Part shown: piece after piece, positions 1 through 8,161 of the stretch | Position numbering within the stretch: position 1 is the stretch's first letter | How the letters are laid out: each line of letters opens with the position of its first letter | The notes under the pieces: model-generated | Told to the model about the DNA's origin: nothing | Seen by the model: the letters and a program-made list of their open reading frames with translations, nothing else | The model's database searches: none | Assembly (NCBI GenBank): GCA_900540185.1 | Contig: UQFH01000002.1 | Location: 62,001-126,000, forward strand | Length of the DNA stretch: 64,000 nucleotides | Direction of reading: 5' to 3' | Source: an uncultured Eubacteriales bacterium | GTDB lineage: Bacteria; Bacillota; Clostridia; Tissierellales; Peptoniphilaceae | Made by a program: the position numbers and the translations under genes

Positions 1-1
1 T

Positions 2-256
2 CTATTTAGAGCGGTCGGGGTCTGCGTCTCAACATTAAAAAGTGAACTCGACAGAAAAGAAAAACTTTTCGCGGCGATTGCATATATGCCGAAAGCGACT
101 GTACAAGCGGCAATCGGTGGCATCCCTCTTCAAGCGGGGCTTGAGTGCGGAAACCTTGTTCTTACAACTGCGGTCATTGCAATACTTTTTACCGCACCAG
201 TCGGAGCGTTTTTGATTGACATGACACATAAAAAGCTTCTTTCAAAAAGTAAGTAA
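2..256 (+). CDS. Cation:proton antiporter, C-terminal fragment
   Basis: Open frame entering from the left edge and stopping at TAA 254-256, about 84 residues. The end reads ...AAIAYMPKATVQAAIGGIPL... followed by a hydrophobic helix (LVLTTAVIAILFTAPVGAF) and a short basic tail. The PKATVQAA segment before the last membrane helix is characteristic of CPA1-type sodium/proton exchangers of Firmicutes. The family exchanges Na+ (or K+) for H+ across the cytoplasmic membrane. The N-terminal transport core lies outside the window, so ion specificity cannot be judged. Confidence 0.7.
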   Translation, partial: LFRAVGVCVSTLKSELDRKEKLFAAIAYMPKATVQAAIGGIPLQAGLECGNLVLTTAVIAILFTAPVGAFLIDMTHKKLLSKSK

Positions 257-318
257 TAAGCGGATTTATGGGTATAAGTATGAATAGCAGATTTATATTT
301 TAAAGGCGGGAGTTTCAG

Positions 319-846
319 TTGGATATTAAAATTGAAAAACTTAAACAACAAATGAATGAAGAAGTGAGAGAACTCTATTTCGACACGGAGGATAATTTTT
401 TTGAGAAACATTTTAAATTTATCACGAATAAATTTAAAAATGCAAAGGAAAAAGCGCTTGAGGAAGTTCTTGATGAAGCATTTATATCAAAGGATGAATC
501 ATACGAAGAAAATCTTTTGAAAACAGTTGCAAACCTAAGTGTGAGTCTTGAATTTAAATATAAATTCATAAGAGTAGGGTCAGTCGTAGGACCGATGATG
601 AGAATGCTCCTTCCGATACTTCTCTCGTTCGGGGCACTTCTTCTTACGATAAATTCAATCGAAGATATAAATATAAAATATCTTTTTGGAATGTCCATTC
701 CGACATTTTTAACCTACTTTATGTCAATCGCAGTGATTGGCGTTGCGGTCGGAGTTTTTTATACGAAAATGCGGAACAAAAGAAAATTTGCGATATATAT
801 TAGGGAAAGATTGAAATGCGAGATGATTAAAAACAAGGAAGTGTAA
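319..846 (+). CDS. Hypothetical two-TM membrane protein
   Basis: 175 residues starting at TTG 319, preceded by GGCGGGAG. The first ~95 residues are highly charged, predicted helical and cytoplasmic. They are followed by two hydrophobic segments (about residues 95-115 and 128-150) and a basic C-terminal tail rich in Lys and Arg. It lies 62 bp after the antiporter and could be cotranscribed. I do not recognise the family; topology suggests a small inner-membrane protein with a large cytoplasmic N-terminal helix. Confidence 0.6.
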   Translation: MDIKIEKLKQQMNEEVRELYFDTEDNFFEKHFKFITNKFKNAKEKALEEVLDEAFISKDESYEENLLKTVANLSVSLEFKYKFIRVGSVVGPMMRMLLPILLSFGALLLTINSIEDINIKYLFGMSIPTFLTYFMSIAVIGVAVGVFYTKMRNKRKFAIYIRERLKCEMIKNKEV

Positions 847-854
847 TAGGGGCA

Positions 855-878
855 TTTGCGGTCTAATTTGCAAATTAT
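855..878. repeat. Partial copy of the ATTTGCGG-ended element
   Basis: ATTTGCGGTCTAATTTGC resembles the left end of the 124-bp element at 14567-14690 (ATTTGCGGTCTATTTTGC) and, less closely, that at 7425-7549. Only the left end is seen here; it runs into a different repeat. Confidence 0.4.
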
Positions 879-893
879 AAATTGTATAACGTT

Positions 894-1010
894 GCACGTC
901 GTCCGTAACGGCGACCGGGTTTTCGACGTACGAAATAGAAATCTATCATTTCGTAATTGAGTGCAGAGAAAAGTGTATTGCCGTAAAAGAAGGGAATATT
1001 GGGATAAGAT
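894..1010 (+). repeat. Dispersed repeat, module A copy 1
   Basis: GTCCGTAACGGCGACCGGG at 901 is matched by GTCCGTAGCGGCGACCGGG at 1308, followed in both by a similar run (AGAAATCTAT(C/G)ATTTCGT) and a GTAT(T/C)GCCG block. Two direct copies 407 bp apart. No credible gene is seen in 847-1608; the gap is repeat-derived. Confidence 0.6.
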
Positions 1011-1029
1011 TTTGGTGAGATATTGTATT

Positions 1030-1290
1030 GACACAGCGTTGTTGGTGGTGATACATATTCCAAAAACTCAAAAATTGGCGGCGCAACGTAGTGCGCCGTT
1101 ACGTTCTGGGAAACTCACAATGATGTGTGAATTAATATATTGTAAAAATTTTATAAGGATTAAATATTACAATGTGTGTTTGAATATATTAATGTGTTCT
1201 GTTTATGTATAAAATGACAAAATTTGTAGCGGCGGCTACGTCCCGATGCATGAGATATGGATAAACACACGTGTATAAACAATATAAAAT
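1030..1290 (+). repeat. Dispersed repeat, modules B and C
   Basis: Module B (about 1037-1120) contains GTTGTTGGTG, ATACATATTC and a hairpin with arms CGGCGCA (1079-1085) and TGCGCCG (1092-1098). Module C (about 1222-1275) has GTAGC...GCTAC followed by GATGCATGAGATAT. The same order B then C occurs at 35637-35890. Module C is also at 7628-7690. Confidence 0.6.
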
Positions 1291-1300
1291 AGATTCAAAT

Positions 1301-1410
1301 AAACGCTGTCCGTAGCGGCGACCGGGTTTTTTATCCATCGAGCAGAAATCTATGATTTCGTCGTGAGATGAGATAAAAAGGCGTATCGCCGCCAAGAGGG
1401 GAAATACATA
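1301..1410 (+). repeat. Dispersed repeat, module A copy 2
   Basis: Second direct copy of the module at 894-1010, ending with GTATCGCCGCCAAGAGGGG. It is followed by another GTTGTTGGTGGT remnant near 1497-1508, immediately before the promoter of the next gene. Confidence 0.6.
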
Positions 1411-1552
1411 ATACATAGAATAAAATTTAAAACACGTAATGGTGGGTGGGGTTGAATATGGAATTGTGGTTTTCGATTCGATATTTTATATACACAACGT
1501 TGTTGGTGGTATTCTTAAGAAAATTTATATATTATTTAAATTAAATTACATA

Positions 1553-1581
1553 TTGACTTTAACTTTATTAAAGAGTATACT
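1553..1581 (+). promoter_or_regulatory. Sigma-A-type promoter of the DUF2089 gene
   Basis: -35 TTGACT (1553-1558), 17-bp spacer, -10 TATACT (1576-1581), 28 bp before the start codon with an AGGAGGAG ribosome site between. Confidence 0.8.
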
Positions 1582-1608
1582 TAACATAATTAAAGTAGGA
1601 GGAGCAAG

Positions 1609-1908
1609 ATGACAATTAAAATAGTTCCGGACTGGATGGAAAGCATGGATGATGAGGATGTTCAATTCATAAAACGATTTATTTTAGCTTCCGGCTCATT
1701 GAAAGATGTGGCAAATCAATATGAGGTCACATATCCGACGATACGATTGAAGCTGGATCGACTTATTCAAAAGATAGAAATTAATGATGAAACGCAAAAA
1801 GAGCCTTATATTTCACTTATAAAAAGACTTGCGGTGGATGAGAAAATAGATTTTGAGACTGCTAAAATATTAGTTTCGGAGTACCGAAGGATTAAAGGAG
1901 GGGTTTAG
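1609..1908 (+). CDS. DUF2089-family helix-turn-helix protein
   Basis: 99 residues. The segment SGSLKDVANQYEVTYPTIR (about 34-52) followed by LKLDRLIQKI matches the conserved part of DUF2089 proteins, which read ...YPTVRNRLDEVI... and are thought to be DNA-binding regulators. The zinc-ribbon found at the N-terminus of many family members is missing here, so this is the short form. Strong ribosome site and promoter. The next gene begins two bases after the stop, so the two are translationally linked, a common arrangement of a short regulator with a membrane partner. Autoregulation is possible but not shown. Confidence 0.65.
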   Translation: MTIKIVPDWMESMDDEDVQFIKRFILASGSLKDVANQYEVTYPTIRLKLDRLIQKIEINDETQKEPYISLIKRLAVDEKIDFETAKILVSEYRRIKGGV

Positions 1909-1909
1909 A

Positions 1910-2230
1910 ATGGAAAATACTCTTATTATTATTTTATTGTTTTTTATAGTTGTTGCGGGAGCGATTGCGCTTCAAGTGTTTCTGTCCAAGAAACAAAACA
2001 AGTTCATTGGATTGATTTTGCCTACAATCGCTCTTTTGTTTTCATTGATTATGGTTTTAAATGTTGTGTTTGAGGAAACGATGACAAATTGGCAGGTTTT
2101 CTTCACTCTCTTTTCAACATTTTTTATAGGGAATATACCTACAATTATTTTACTCGCGATATATTTTGGAATCAGAGAAAAATTGAAAATTGAATCAGAG
2201 CTCGACAAAACTAGAATTAAGGATTTGTAA
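1910..2230 (+). CDS. Small three-TM membrane protein
   Basis: 106 residues starting at ATG 1910 with the ribosome site AAAGGAGGGG inside the end of the preceding gene. Three hydrophobic stretches (about 4-24, 34-52, 60-84) precede a charged tail (REKLKIESELDKTRIKDL). No family recognised. It ends at a good terminator, so the transcript is bicistronic with the DUF2089 regulator, suggesting that the regulator and this protein act together at the membrane. Confidence 0.65.
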   Translation: MENTLIIILLFFIVVAGAIALQVFLSKKQNKFIGLILPTIALLFSLIMVLNVVFEETMTNWQVFFTLFSTFFIGNIPTIILLAIYFGIREKLKIESELDKTRIKDL

Positions 2231-2237
2231 CCAATAG

Positions 2238-2260
2238 CATCCGTTTTACGGGTGTTTTTT
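2238..2260 (+). terminator. Rho-independent terminator
   Basis: CATCCGT-TTT-ACGGGTG stem with a run of six T. Confidence 0.8.
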
Positions 2261-2570
2261 ATTTGCTTACAAAAACCGAACCATATTAAAAAAATATTTA
2301 TTTTAAAAATCATAAAAAAATTTTACTTTGGATTTTTCTAAACTAATTTTATTTGTGTTTTTCACGGAGAGATTTTATTTTTTATCACAAAGAATATCGT
2401 GGTAAATTGACAAAACGTTTTATTAAGTTACAAAAAGTTAAAGAAAAATATGACACAAATCACACAACATTAGAAAAAAACCGATTATTTAAATATTTTC
2501 TATTAAAAAACCCTATTTGTATATAATTATAATTATATACGAAAATAATTAAAAATTATATGAAAAAGAC
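2261..2570. other. AT-rich gap, no gene seen
   Basis: About 310 bp of very AT-rich sequence between the terminator and the next promoter. I see no coding frame with a ribosome site and no clear repeat. Confidence 0.6.
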
Positions 2571-2599
2571 TTGACATTTATGAAGAAAAATACTAGAAT
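2571..2599 (+). promoter_or_regulatory. Promoter of the C1 protease
   Basis: Perfect -35 TTGACA (2571-2576), 17-bp spacer, -10 TAGAAT (2594-2599). The resulting 5' leader is about 85 nt. Confidence 0.8.
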
Positions 2600-2645
2600 A
2601 GGAACAGTGGTATAAATTTTTAGAGTGTATCACTATATCAAATTA

Positions 2646-2668
2646 AGGGGCAAGGTGGCATTGCCCCT
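2646..2668 (+). promoter_or_regulatory. 5'-UTR stem-loop
   Basis: AGGGGCAA (2646-2653) and TTGCCCCT (2661-2668) form an 8-bp stem with a 7-nt loop, ending ~10 nt before the AAGGAGG site. No T-run, so not a terminator; an mRNA-stabilising or translation-control hairpin is an inference. Confidence 0.55.
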
Positions 2669-2689
2669 AAAAATCTATAAGGAGGATTT

Positions 2690-5548
2690 ATGAAAAACAG
2701 AAAATTACTTGCAGCATTTATAGTATTTTTCATGACAGTTGCGTTGTTTGTACCGGCAGTTGCTGAAGCATACGGTTACAGAACAACTTATGCACCGCGT
2801 CTTGGCGAAGCAAGACAAAATGAAGAATTTATAAGATGGCAAAATCAACAAAACTATGGCAATTATGGCGTAGCAAGCGCCGATGGAGACGACTATGAAG
2901 GACTTGTTCCGGAACCTGCAAAGATTTATTTCGGCAGACCGCGTGCACAAAGATTTGAAAGATTGGGTTTCCCTGCAACTTACGATTTAAGAGATTATAA
3001 TAAAGTAAGTGAAATCAGAGACCAAGGTCCTAACGGTTCATGTTGGACTTTCGCATGCTACAGTTCTCTCGAAAGTACTTTAAGACCGGGTGAAATTTAT
3101 GATTTCTCAGAAGCAAATATGAGAAATACTCACGGTTTCGACTGGGGTCCGGAAAAAGGCGGAAATAGATTTATCTCGACAGCATATTTAGCACGTTGGA
3201 GCGGTCCGATTTTGGAAGAAGACGATCCGTATGATCCTTACAAATTCTACTCACCAAAAGGTCTTGAAAGAGTAAAGGATATTAAAGAAGTTATGTACCT
3301 TCCTGATATGGATGTTGATTTTGACGGCGGAATGAATGCTATTAAAGATGCAATTATGAATTATGGCGCTGTTCAAACAGCAATGTATGCTTCAGACAGA
3401 TATTTAAATCAAGCTGAATGGGCACACTATTGTCCGAAAAGAGTAAACGGTAACCACGCAGTTGCTATTATCGGTTGGGACGACAATTATCCGAAGGAAA
3501 ACTTCCTACAAACTCCACCGAAAGACGGTGCATGGCTCATCAGAAACAGCTGGGGCAAAGGCATGGGAATCGACGGATATTACTGGGCATCATATTACGA
3601 CACAGTAATCGGAACAAATAATGCTGTTTACTTTGCAAAAGATAAGGGCGAAAGCGATTATGTTTATCAATATGACCCATATGGAATGACAAGAACTGTC
3701 GGTTACAATGGACAAGGATACGGTGCAAACGTTTTCGGACCTGTTAAGGAAAAACAATATGTAAACGGTGCAGGATTCTATGTACCTTCTGCAAATACAG
3801 ATTACAAAGTTTATGTTGTTAAGGATTACAAGGGACTCGATTCACTTAAAAACGACAAAGTTGAAGTTGCATCGGGAACTGTTGAATATCCTGGATACAC
3901 AACTGTAACTTTCGACAAACAACCGGTCGAAAAAGACAGCAAGTTCGCAGTTGTTGTTTATTACACAACACTTGAAACATATTATCCTATTCCTATCGAA
4001 GCAAGAGAAAGAAAATATGCTTCAAGAGTAAATGCATATCCTGGACAAAGTTTCACAAGTTCAGACGGAGAATCATGGAGAGACCTTACTGTTTACAATA
4101 GCAGCGCAAATGTATGTATCAAAGGATTCACAACACTTGACGGAGAAGGTACACCTGATCCGAAGCCGGACGATCCGAAACCGGAAGTAAAGAAAGTAAC
4201 AGGAATTGAACTCAGCGAACACAAGGCCGAACTCAAAAAATGGAACAGATTAAACTTAAAATACACCATCACTCCGGAAGATGCAGACAACAAAGAAGTT
4301 GTTTGGACATCGAGTGAATCAAGTGTTGCAAGAGTTGACAACTACGGCTCAGTTCTCGCACTTAAAGACGGCGTTGCAACAATTACAGTTACAACAAAAG
4401 ACGGCGGATTCACAGACACATGTGAAGTTAAGGTCGGAAACGGCGGAGTTCCTGAAACTGTTAAGGTCACATATCTTGACATTACAAACGGCTCAATCTT
4501 TACAGAACAAGGCGAAACTGTTCAACTTAATGTATCTTTAAAACCGGACAACGCAACAAATAAAACAGTCACATACTCAACAACAAATGCAAATGTAGCA
4601 ACAGTTGACGCAAACGGACTCGTTGAAGCAGTCGGTCAAGGAAGCGCATACATCTATGCAAAATCCGCTGACGGACCATATGATTCAGTTTATGTAAACG
4701 TAAAGAAAGCTACTACTCCGGAACCACCGAAGGATGTTAAGGTAACAAGCGTTTCAGTTGACAGAAGATATTTGACACTTGAAGAAGGCGCAAACTACGC
4801 TTTGACAGCAACAGTTTCACCGGCTAACGCTACAAATAAAACAGTTAACTTCTCATCTTCAAACGAAAGTGTTGCAACAGTTGATGCAAACGGAAATATC
4901 ACAGCTGTTAAAGCAGGTTCTGCATATATCTATGCAAAATCAGTTGACGGACCATATGCTTCAACATATGTTACTGTAAAACAAAAATCAACACCGAAGC
5001 CACCGGCTGAAGTTAAAGTAACAAATATTACTCTCGATACAAGATATCTAAGATTAAATGCAGGCGAAACACGTAAACTCGGATTCACAGTTTACCCATA
5101 CAACGCAACTGACAAAACATTAACATGGACATCTTCAAACCAAGACGTTGCAACAGTTGAAAACGGAGTAATCACTGCAATAGGCAGAGGCTCTGCATAT
5201 ATTACAGCAACAAGCACAAACGGCGTTCAAACAACATGCTATGTTGACGTTTACGGAGATGCAAAACCTGTAAAAGTCACAGGACTTTATTTCGCAGACA
5301 GACAATTAAGCTTGAATGTCGGCGAAACAAAAACTGCATCAGTTCTTTTCACACCGAACAACGCAACAGACAAAACCGTAACATATTCATCACTTAACAA
5401 CTCGATTGCAACAGTTGATGCAGACGGAAATATCACAGCTGTAAGACCGGGAAGCGTATACATCTATGCAAGAAGCGTAGACGGACCATATGCTTATTTA
5501 CAAGTAACTGTAAGAGGTTCATACAACTACTGGTATTACAGATATTAA
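2690..5548 (+). CDS. Secreted papain-like (C1) protease with lectin-like and five BIG2 domains
   Basis: 952 residues. Signal peptide at 1-27 (MKNRKLLAAF..., cleavage near AEA). The papain-like domain spans about 95-310: DQGPNGSCWTFA gives Gln112 and catalytic Cys118, GNHAVAIIGW gives His256, and RNSWG gives Asn286. It is followed by a lectin-like domain (about 320-485) typical of bacterial C1 proteases of this type. Five Ig-like BIG2 repeats follow (about 495-935), each starting near VKVT and containing a TW/TYSS...VATVD pattern; repeats 2-5 share NAT(N/D)KT. There is no LPXTG or SLH anchor; the protein ends in an aromatic tail (YNYWYYRY). Own promoter, leader hairpin and terminator. Expected to degrade host or medium proteins and adhere at the surface; the substrate is not readable. 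Confidence 0.9.
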   Translation: MKNRKLLAAFIVFFMTVALFVPAVAEAYGYRTTYAPRLGEARQNEEFIRWQNQQNYGNYGVASADGDDYEGLVPEPAKIYFGRPRAQRFERLGFPATYDLRDYNKVSEIRDQGPNGSCWTFACYSSLESTLRPGEIYDFSEANMRNTHGFDWGPEKGGNRFISTAYLARWSGPILEEDDPYDPYKFYSPKGLERVKDIKEVMYLPDMDVDFDGGMNAIKDAIMNYGAVQTAMYASDRYLNQAEWAHYCPKRVNGNHAVAIIGWDDNYPKENFLQTPPKDGAWLIRNSWGKGMGIDGYYWASYYDTVIGTNNAVYFAKDKGESDYVYQYDPYGMTRTVGYNGQGYGANVFGPVKEKQYVNGAGFYVPSANTDYKVYVVKDYKGLDSLKNDKVEVASGTVEYPGYTTVTFDKQPVEKDSKFAVVVYYTTLETYYPIPIEARERKYASRVNAYPGQSFTSSDGESWRDLTVYNSSANVCIKGFTTLDGEGTPDPKPDDPKPEVKKVTGIELSEHKAELKKWNRLNLKYTITPEDADNKEVVWTSSESSVARVDNYGSVLALKDGVATITVTTKDGGFTDTCEVKVGNGGVPETVKVTYLDITNGSIFTEQGETVQLNVSLKPDNATNKTVTYSTTNANVATVDANGLVEAVGQGSAYIYAKSADGPYDSVYVNVKKATTPEPPKDVKVTSVSVDRRYLTLEEGANYALTATVSPANATNKTVNFSSSNESVATVDANGNITAVKAGSAYIYAKSVDGPYASTYVTVKQKSTPKPPAEVKVTNITLDTRYLRLNAGETRKLGFTVYPYNATDKTLTWTSSNQDVATVENGVITAIGRGSAYITATSTNGVQTTCYVDVYGDAKPVKVTGLYFADRQLSLNVGETKTASVLFTPNNATDKTVTYSSLNNSIATVDADGNITAVRPGSVYIYARSVDGPYAYLQVTVRGSYNYWYYRY

Positions 5549-5554
5549 TCTTAA

Positions 5555-5578
5555 AAGAACACTCGAAAGGGTGTTCTT
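5555..5578 (+). terminator. Terminator of the C1 protease gene
   Basis: AAGAACACTC-GAAA-GGGTGTTCTT, a 10-bp stem capped by a GAAA tetraloop. T-run short. Confidence 0.65.
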
Positions 5579-5585
5579 AATACAT

Positions 5586-5630
5586 AAAAACACCTTTCTT
5601 CCGTTTGGTTGGAAAAAAGGTGTTTTTATT
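5586..5630. terminator. Bidirectional terminator
   Basis: AAAAACACCTTT(C)TTCC / GGAA(A)AAAGGTGTTTTT lies between two convergent genes; A-run on the left, T-run on the right, so it can work on both strands. Confidence 0.8.
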
Positions 5631-5638
5631 TTATAAAT

Positions 5639-6394
5639 TTAATTTTTAAATGCGTTTTCGTATGCGGCGCCTATAATACATCCACCTATAATATTTCCTA
5701 TTGTAACCGGGACAAACGAATTTAGAATAGTGGTTAATATTGAAACGTTTCCGCCCGAGAGATATCCGGTCGTAATATAAAACATATTTGCCACAACGTG
5801 TTCGTAGCCCAAAAGCACAAATGTAAAAACCGGAAATGCCGAAAGAAGAAACTTGCCCGGACCTTCGGACGTTGCAAAGGACATCCAAACGCTTAGACAA
5901 ACTAAAATATTACAAAGAATGCCCGAAACCAACGCGTGGAAAAAACCGAGTGAAGTCTTCTTTACGAGAATATTTTGGAAAAACTCAATCTCTTTCGGGT
6001 CATTTTTTATAATGACATAAGTTAAGAGTGAGAAAAAAATCGCTCCGACAAAATTCCAAAACCAAACTCGAGCCCAATTTATAAGAAGCTGTTTTAAACT
6101 AATCCTCTTATTTAGAAAACCGACGGAAATCAAAATATTTCCCGTAAAAAGCTCCCCTCCGGCAATCAGAACCAAAATAATCCCAATTGTAAAAGAAAGA
6201 GCCGCGGCAATCGACTTCGAAGGCGAGTCCGCCATCAAAATATTTATCTTTGAACTTGCGGCGCCGCCGATTGCGATAAACATGCCGGCAAAACTTGCAA
6301 GAATACGTGTTGTCGCCGGCCTATAAGTTGCCTTCTTTACACTTAAATCTGAAACAAAATCAGTTATCTCAGCAGGTGTTCTTAAATCTTTCAT
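5639..6394 (-). CDS. Formate/nitrite transporter (FNT) family channel
   Basis: 251 residues with six hydrophobic segments. The FNT signatures are present: GGELFTGN (about 79-86), the helix GILCNILVCLSVW, and GYEHVVANMF, which carries the conserved pore histidine. FNT pentamers move small monovalent anions (formate, nitrite, hydrosulfide, lactate) through the cytoplasmic membrane. Length and motifs match full-length FocA/NirC-type proteins. Neighbours do not identify the substrate: there is no pyruvate formate-lyase or nitrite reductase nearby. Single gene with its own promoter (6413-6441), AGGAGG ribosome site and shared bidirectional terminator. Confidence 0.88.
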   Translation of the reverse strand: MKDLRTPAEITDFVSDLSVKKATYRPATTRILASFAGMFIAIGGAASSKINILMADSPSKSIAAALSFTIGIILVLIAGGELFTGNILISVGFLNKRISLKQLLINWARVWFWNFVGAIFFSLLTYVIIKNDPKEIEFFQNILVKKTSLGFFHALVSGILCNILVCLSVWMSFATSEGPGKFLLSAFPVFTFVLLGYEHVVANMFYITTGYLSGGNVSILTTILNSFVPVTIGNIIGGCIIGAAYENAFKN

Positions 6395-6412
6395 ACCTTA
6401 CCTCCTAAAACA

Positions 6413-6441
6413 ATTATATTTTATTAAAACAAAAAAGTCAA
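6413..6441 (-). promoter_or_regulatory. Promoter of the FNT channel gene
   Basis: Minus strand -35 TTGACT (6441-6436), 17-bp spacer, -10 TATAAT (6418-6413), about 20 bp before the ribosome site. Confidence 0.8.
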
Positions 6442-6566
6442 AAAAGCAAAAAATGATTTTTTGGAGCAAATATTATATTTATATTACATTTATATAAAGA
6501 ATATCGTCTGTTAAAACTTAAATTAAAAAAACTTTTAATAAAAATAATATAAATTCTATTTAATTG

Positions 6567-6595
6567 TTGATTTCCTGATAAAAATAGGGTATAAT
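6567..6595 (+). promoter_or_regulatory. Promoter of the TetR gene
   Basis: -35 TTGATT (6567-6572), 17-bp spacer, -10 TATAAT (6590-6595). Leader of ~120 nt, AT-rich, ending in AAAGGAGA. Confidence 0.7.
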
Positions 6596-6717
6596 ATAAA
6601 TAATAAATAAAAAACTAAATTAAAAATATATAATAACGTATTGCCGCGGATTATTTTAATTGACATATTACATTAAATAATAATTCTCGGCATTATAAAT
6701 AAAAGGAGATCATTTTT

Positions 6718-7389
6718 ATGGCAGTAATAGATTTTAATAAAAAACATTTGACACCACATCGAAGAAATATTATAACATCATTTGTAGATTGTGCAAGAAG
6801 AATAATTGACGAAGAAGGAATTGAAGCGGTAACGATTAAAAAACTCGGAGAATGTACCGACCTTAACCCTGCTACAATTTATAACTACTTTGACAACGTC
6901 GACCACCTTCTCTATTTTGCGAAACTAAACATCTTCGACGGCTTCAACAACGACCTCGCAAACTGGGTAAAAGAAGGGGACGACCCTCTAATGGTATACA
7001 AAAAAGTTTGGAGAGCATTTGCAAAACACGCATTCGACAACGCTGCAAAATATAGAGAAGCGCTATTCTCGCCGATTGCAAAAGAACACCCGGACTACCT
7101 ATATCAATATCGTAAAATATTCCCGATTGAAAACAACGGCTTCCCTGCATATCTCGAAAAAGTACTCTTGAGTAAAACCATGGAAGAAAAATTAAAAGTA
7201 TTGATTGAAGTTGCGAAATACGTCGGATACTTTGACGAAAAATCCGCAAAACAAACAAATGCCATGTCACTCTACATCTTCGAAGGTCTTCTCGACCGAG
7301 TCGCTGACGAAAAAATTGACAAATATGAAGCATATGATGACTTTTGCGATTATTTAGAGATTATTGTGGAGTCATTAAAACTTAGGTAA
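6718..7389 (+). CDS. TetR/AcrR-family transcriptional regulator
   Basis: 223 residues. The N-terminal domain (about 15-62) holds the TetR helix-turn-helix with VTIKKLGECTDLNPATIYNY and FDNVDHLL. The C-terminal part is an all-helical ligand/dimer domain without recognisable specificity. It is monocistronic, with its own promoter and a strong terminator. Neighbouring genes are the FNT channel (divergent) and the S8 protease (735 bp downstream); either could be a target, but no shared palindrome was found in both promoters. Confidence 0.85.
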   Translation: MAVIDFNKKHLTPHRRNIITSFVDCARRIIDEEGIEAVTIKKLGECTDLNPATIYNYFDNVDHLLYFAKLNIFDGFNNDLANWVKEGDDPLMVYKKVWRAFAKHAFDNAAKYREALFSPIAKEHPDYLYQYRKIFPIENNGFPAYLEKVLLSKTMEEKLKVLIEVAKYVGYFDEKSAKQTNAMSLYIFEGLLDRVADEKIDKYEAYDDFCDYLEIIVESLKLR

Positions 7390-7398
7390 GATATTCAG

Positions 7399-7424
7399 GA
7401 ACCGGCTTTCGCCGGTTCTTTTTT
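7399..7424 (+). terminator. Rho-independent terminator
   Basis: GAACCGGC-TTTC-GCCGGTTC perfect 8-bp stem followed by six T. Confidence 0.9.
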
Positions 7425-7549
7425 ATTTGCGGGCCTTTTCGCGATAAACGCTTGATTCAATATTTTAGTCGCTGCGACATATTTATCAATATGCCTCACT
7501 CCTAAAATATTTCATCGTAAGCGTTTCTCATCGAAAATTCCACGCAAAT
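7425..7549. repeat. ATTTGCGG-ended palindromic element, copy 1 (125 bp)
   Basis: Begins ATTTGCGGG and ends CGCAAAT. The inner arms (AAACGCTTG...AATATTTTAG against CTAAAATATT...AAGCGTTT) make a long hairpin. It sits directly on the T-run of the preceding terminator. Nearly the same length and end structure as 14567-14690. Confidence 0.6.
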
Positions 7550-7619
7550 TACTTTTTTGCGTGTATTATATATGTAAAATATCTCAATGTGAAAATAAAT
7601 TACTGTAAATGAATTATTG

Positions 7620-7805
7620 TTGTATGCGGTTACGTTGTTTGTAGCGTCGGGCTACGTCCCGACGCATGAGATATAGATAAACATACGCGTATAAGCAATA
7701 AGGTAATACAAATTTTACACGCCGTCTGTAACGGCGGGCACTGTGTGTCCCACCCCCCCTTTTTGTGTACATATAATATGTATTATTACCAACAACGCTG
7801 TCCCC
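7620..7805. repeat. Dispersed GC-rich repeat, second locus
   Basis: Module C with perfect 8-bp arms GCGTCGGG (7634-7641) and CCCGACGC (7648-7655), then GCATGAGATATAGATAAACA as at 1250. A hairpin CGCCGT (7720-7725)/ACGGCG (7731-7736) follows. The right part reads as module B in reverse complement (GGACAGCGTTGTTGGT on the minus strand). Confidence 0.6.
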
Positions 7806-8087
7806 ATAAAACATCGAACCAAAACTCCGTAAATATCTGTTAAAAACATATCCCCAAATATTTCCAATCGCCTATAACTATACAACATATTGATGAAATA
7901 TTGCCTAAAAACAAAGTTCTTATATACCAAAACCTATCGCAATGCCGCAATTTTTCCCATAATATACATAAAACACTCAAAATCTTTAATCATATAAAAA
8001 ACAATTCTACAATTTTCAAATGCCGAATTATTATTCTCATTATATTTTTATAAATTTTTTAAAAGCTGAAAAACTTTTGTAATACAA
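7806..8087. other. Gap without recognised feature
   Basis: About 280 bp between the repeat and the protease promoter, increasingly AT-rich. No coding frame with a ribosome site seen. Confidence 0.5.
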
Positions 8088-8116
8088 TTGAAATATATTT
8101 CATAATATGGTACAAT
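8088..8116 (+). promoter_or_regulatory. Promoter of the S8 protease
   Basis: -35 TTGAAA (8088-8093), 17-bp spacer, -10 TACAAT (8111-8116). Confidence 0.7.
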
Positions 8117-8124
8117 ATATATGA

Positions 8125-8140
8125 TGTGACCAAGGTCACA
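8125..8140. promoter_or_regulatory. CRP/FNR-type palindrome at the transcription start
   Basis: TGTGACCAAGGTCACA is a perfect inverted repeat (7-bp arms, AA centre) and fits the CRP-type consensus TGTGA-N6-TCACA. It begins 9 bp after the -10 box, i.e. at or just after the expected start of transcription, a position expected for a repressor. The regulator gene is not in the window. Confidence 0.6.
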
Positions 8141-8161
8141 ATTATAAATAGGGAGGATCAT

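Noticed and set aside
894..1410. tRNA or rRNA fragments in the GC-rich repeats
   Set aside because: Hairpins are short and do not form a cloverleaf; no CCA end or rRNA core sequence recognised.
8126..8161. GTG start for the S8 protease at 8126
   Set aside because: It would place the palindrome and ribosome site inside the coding region; ATG 8162 has GGGAGG and gives a proper signal peptide.
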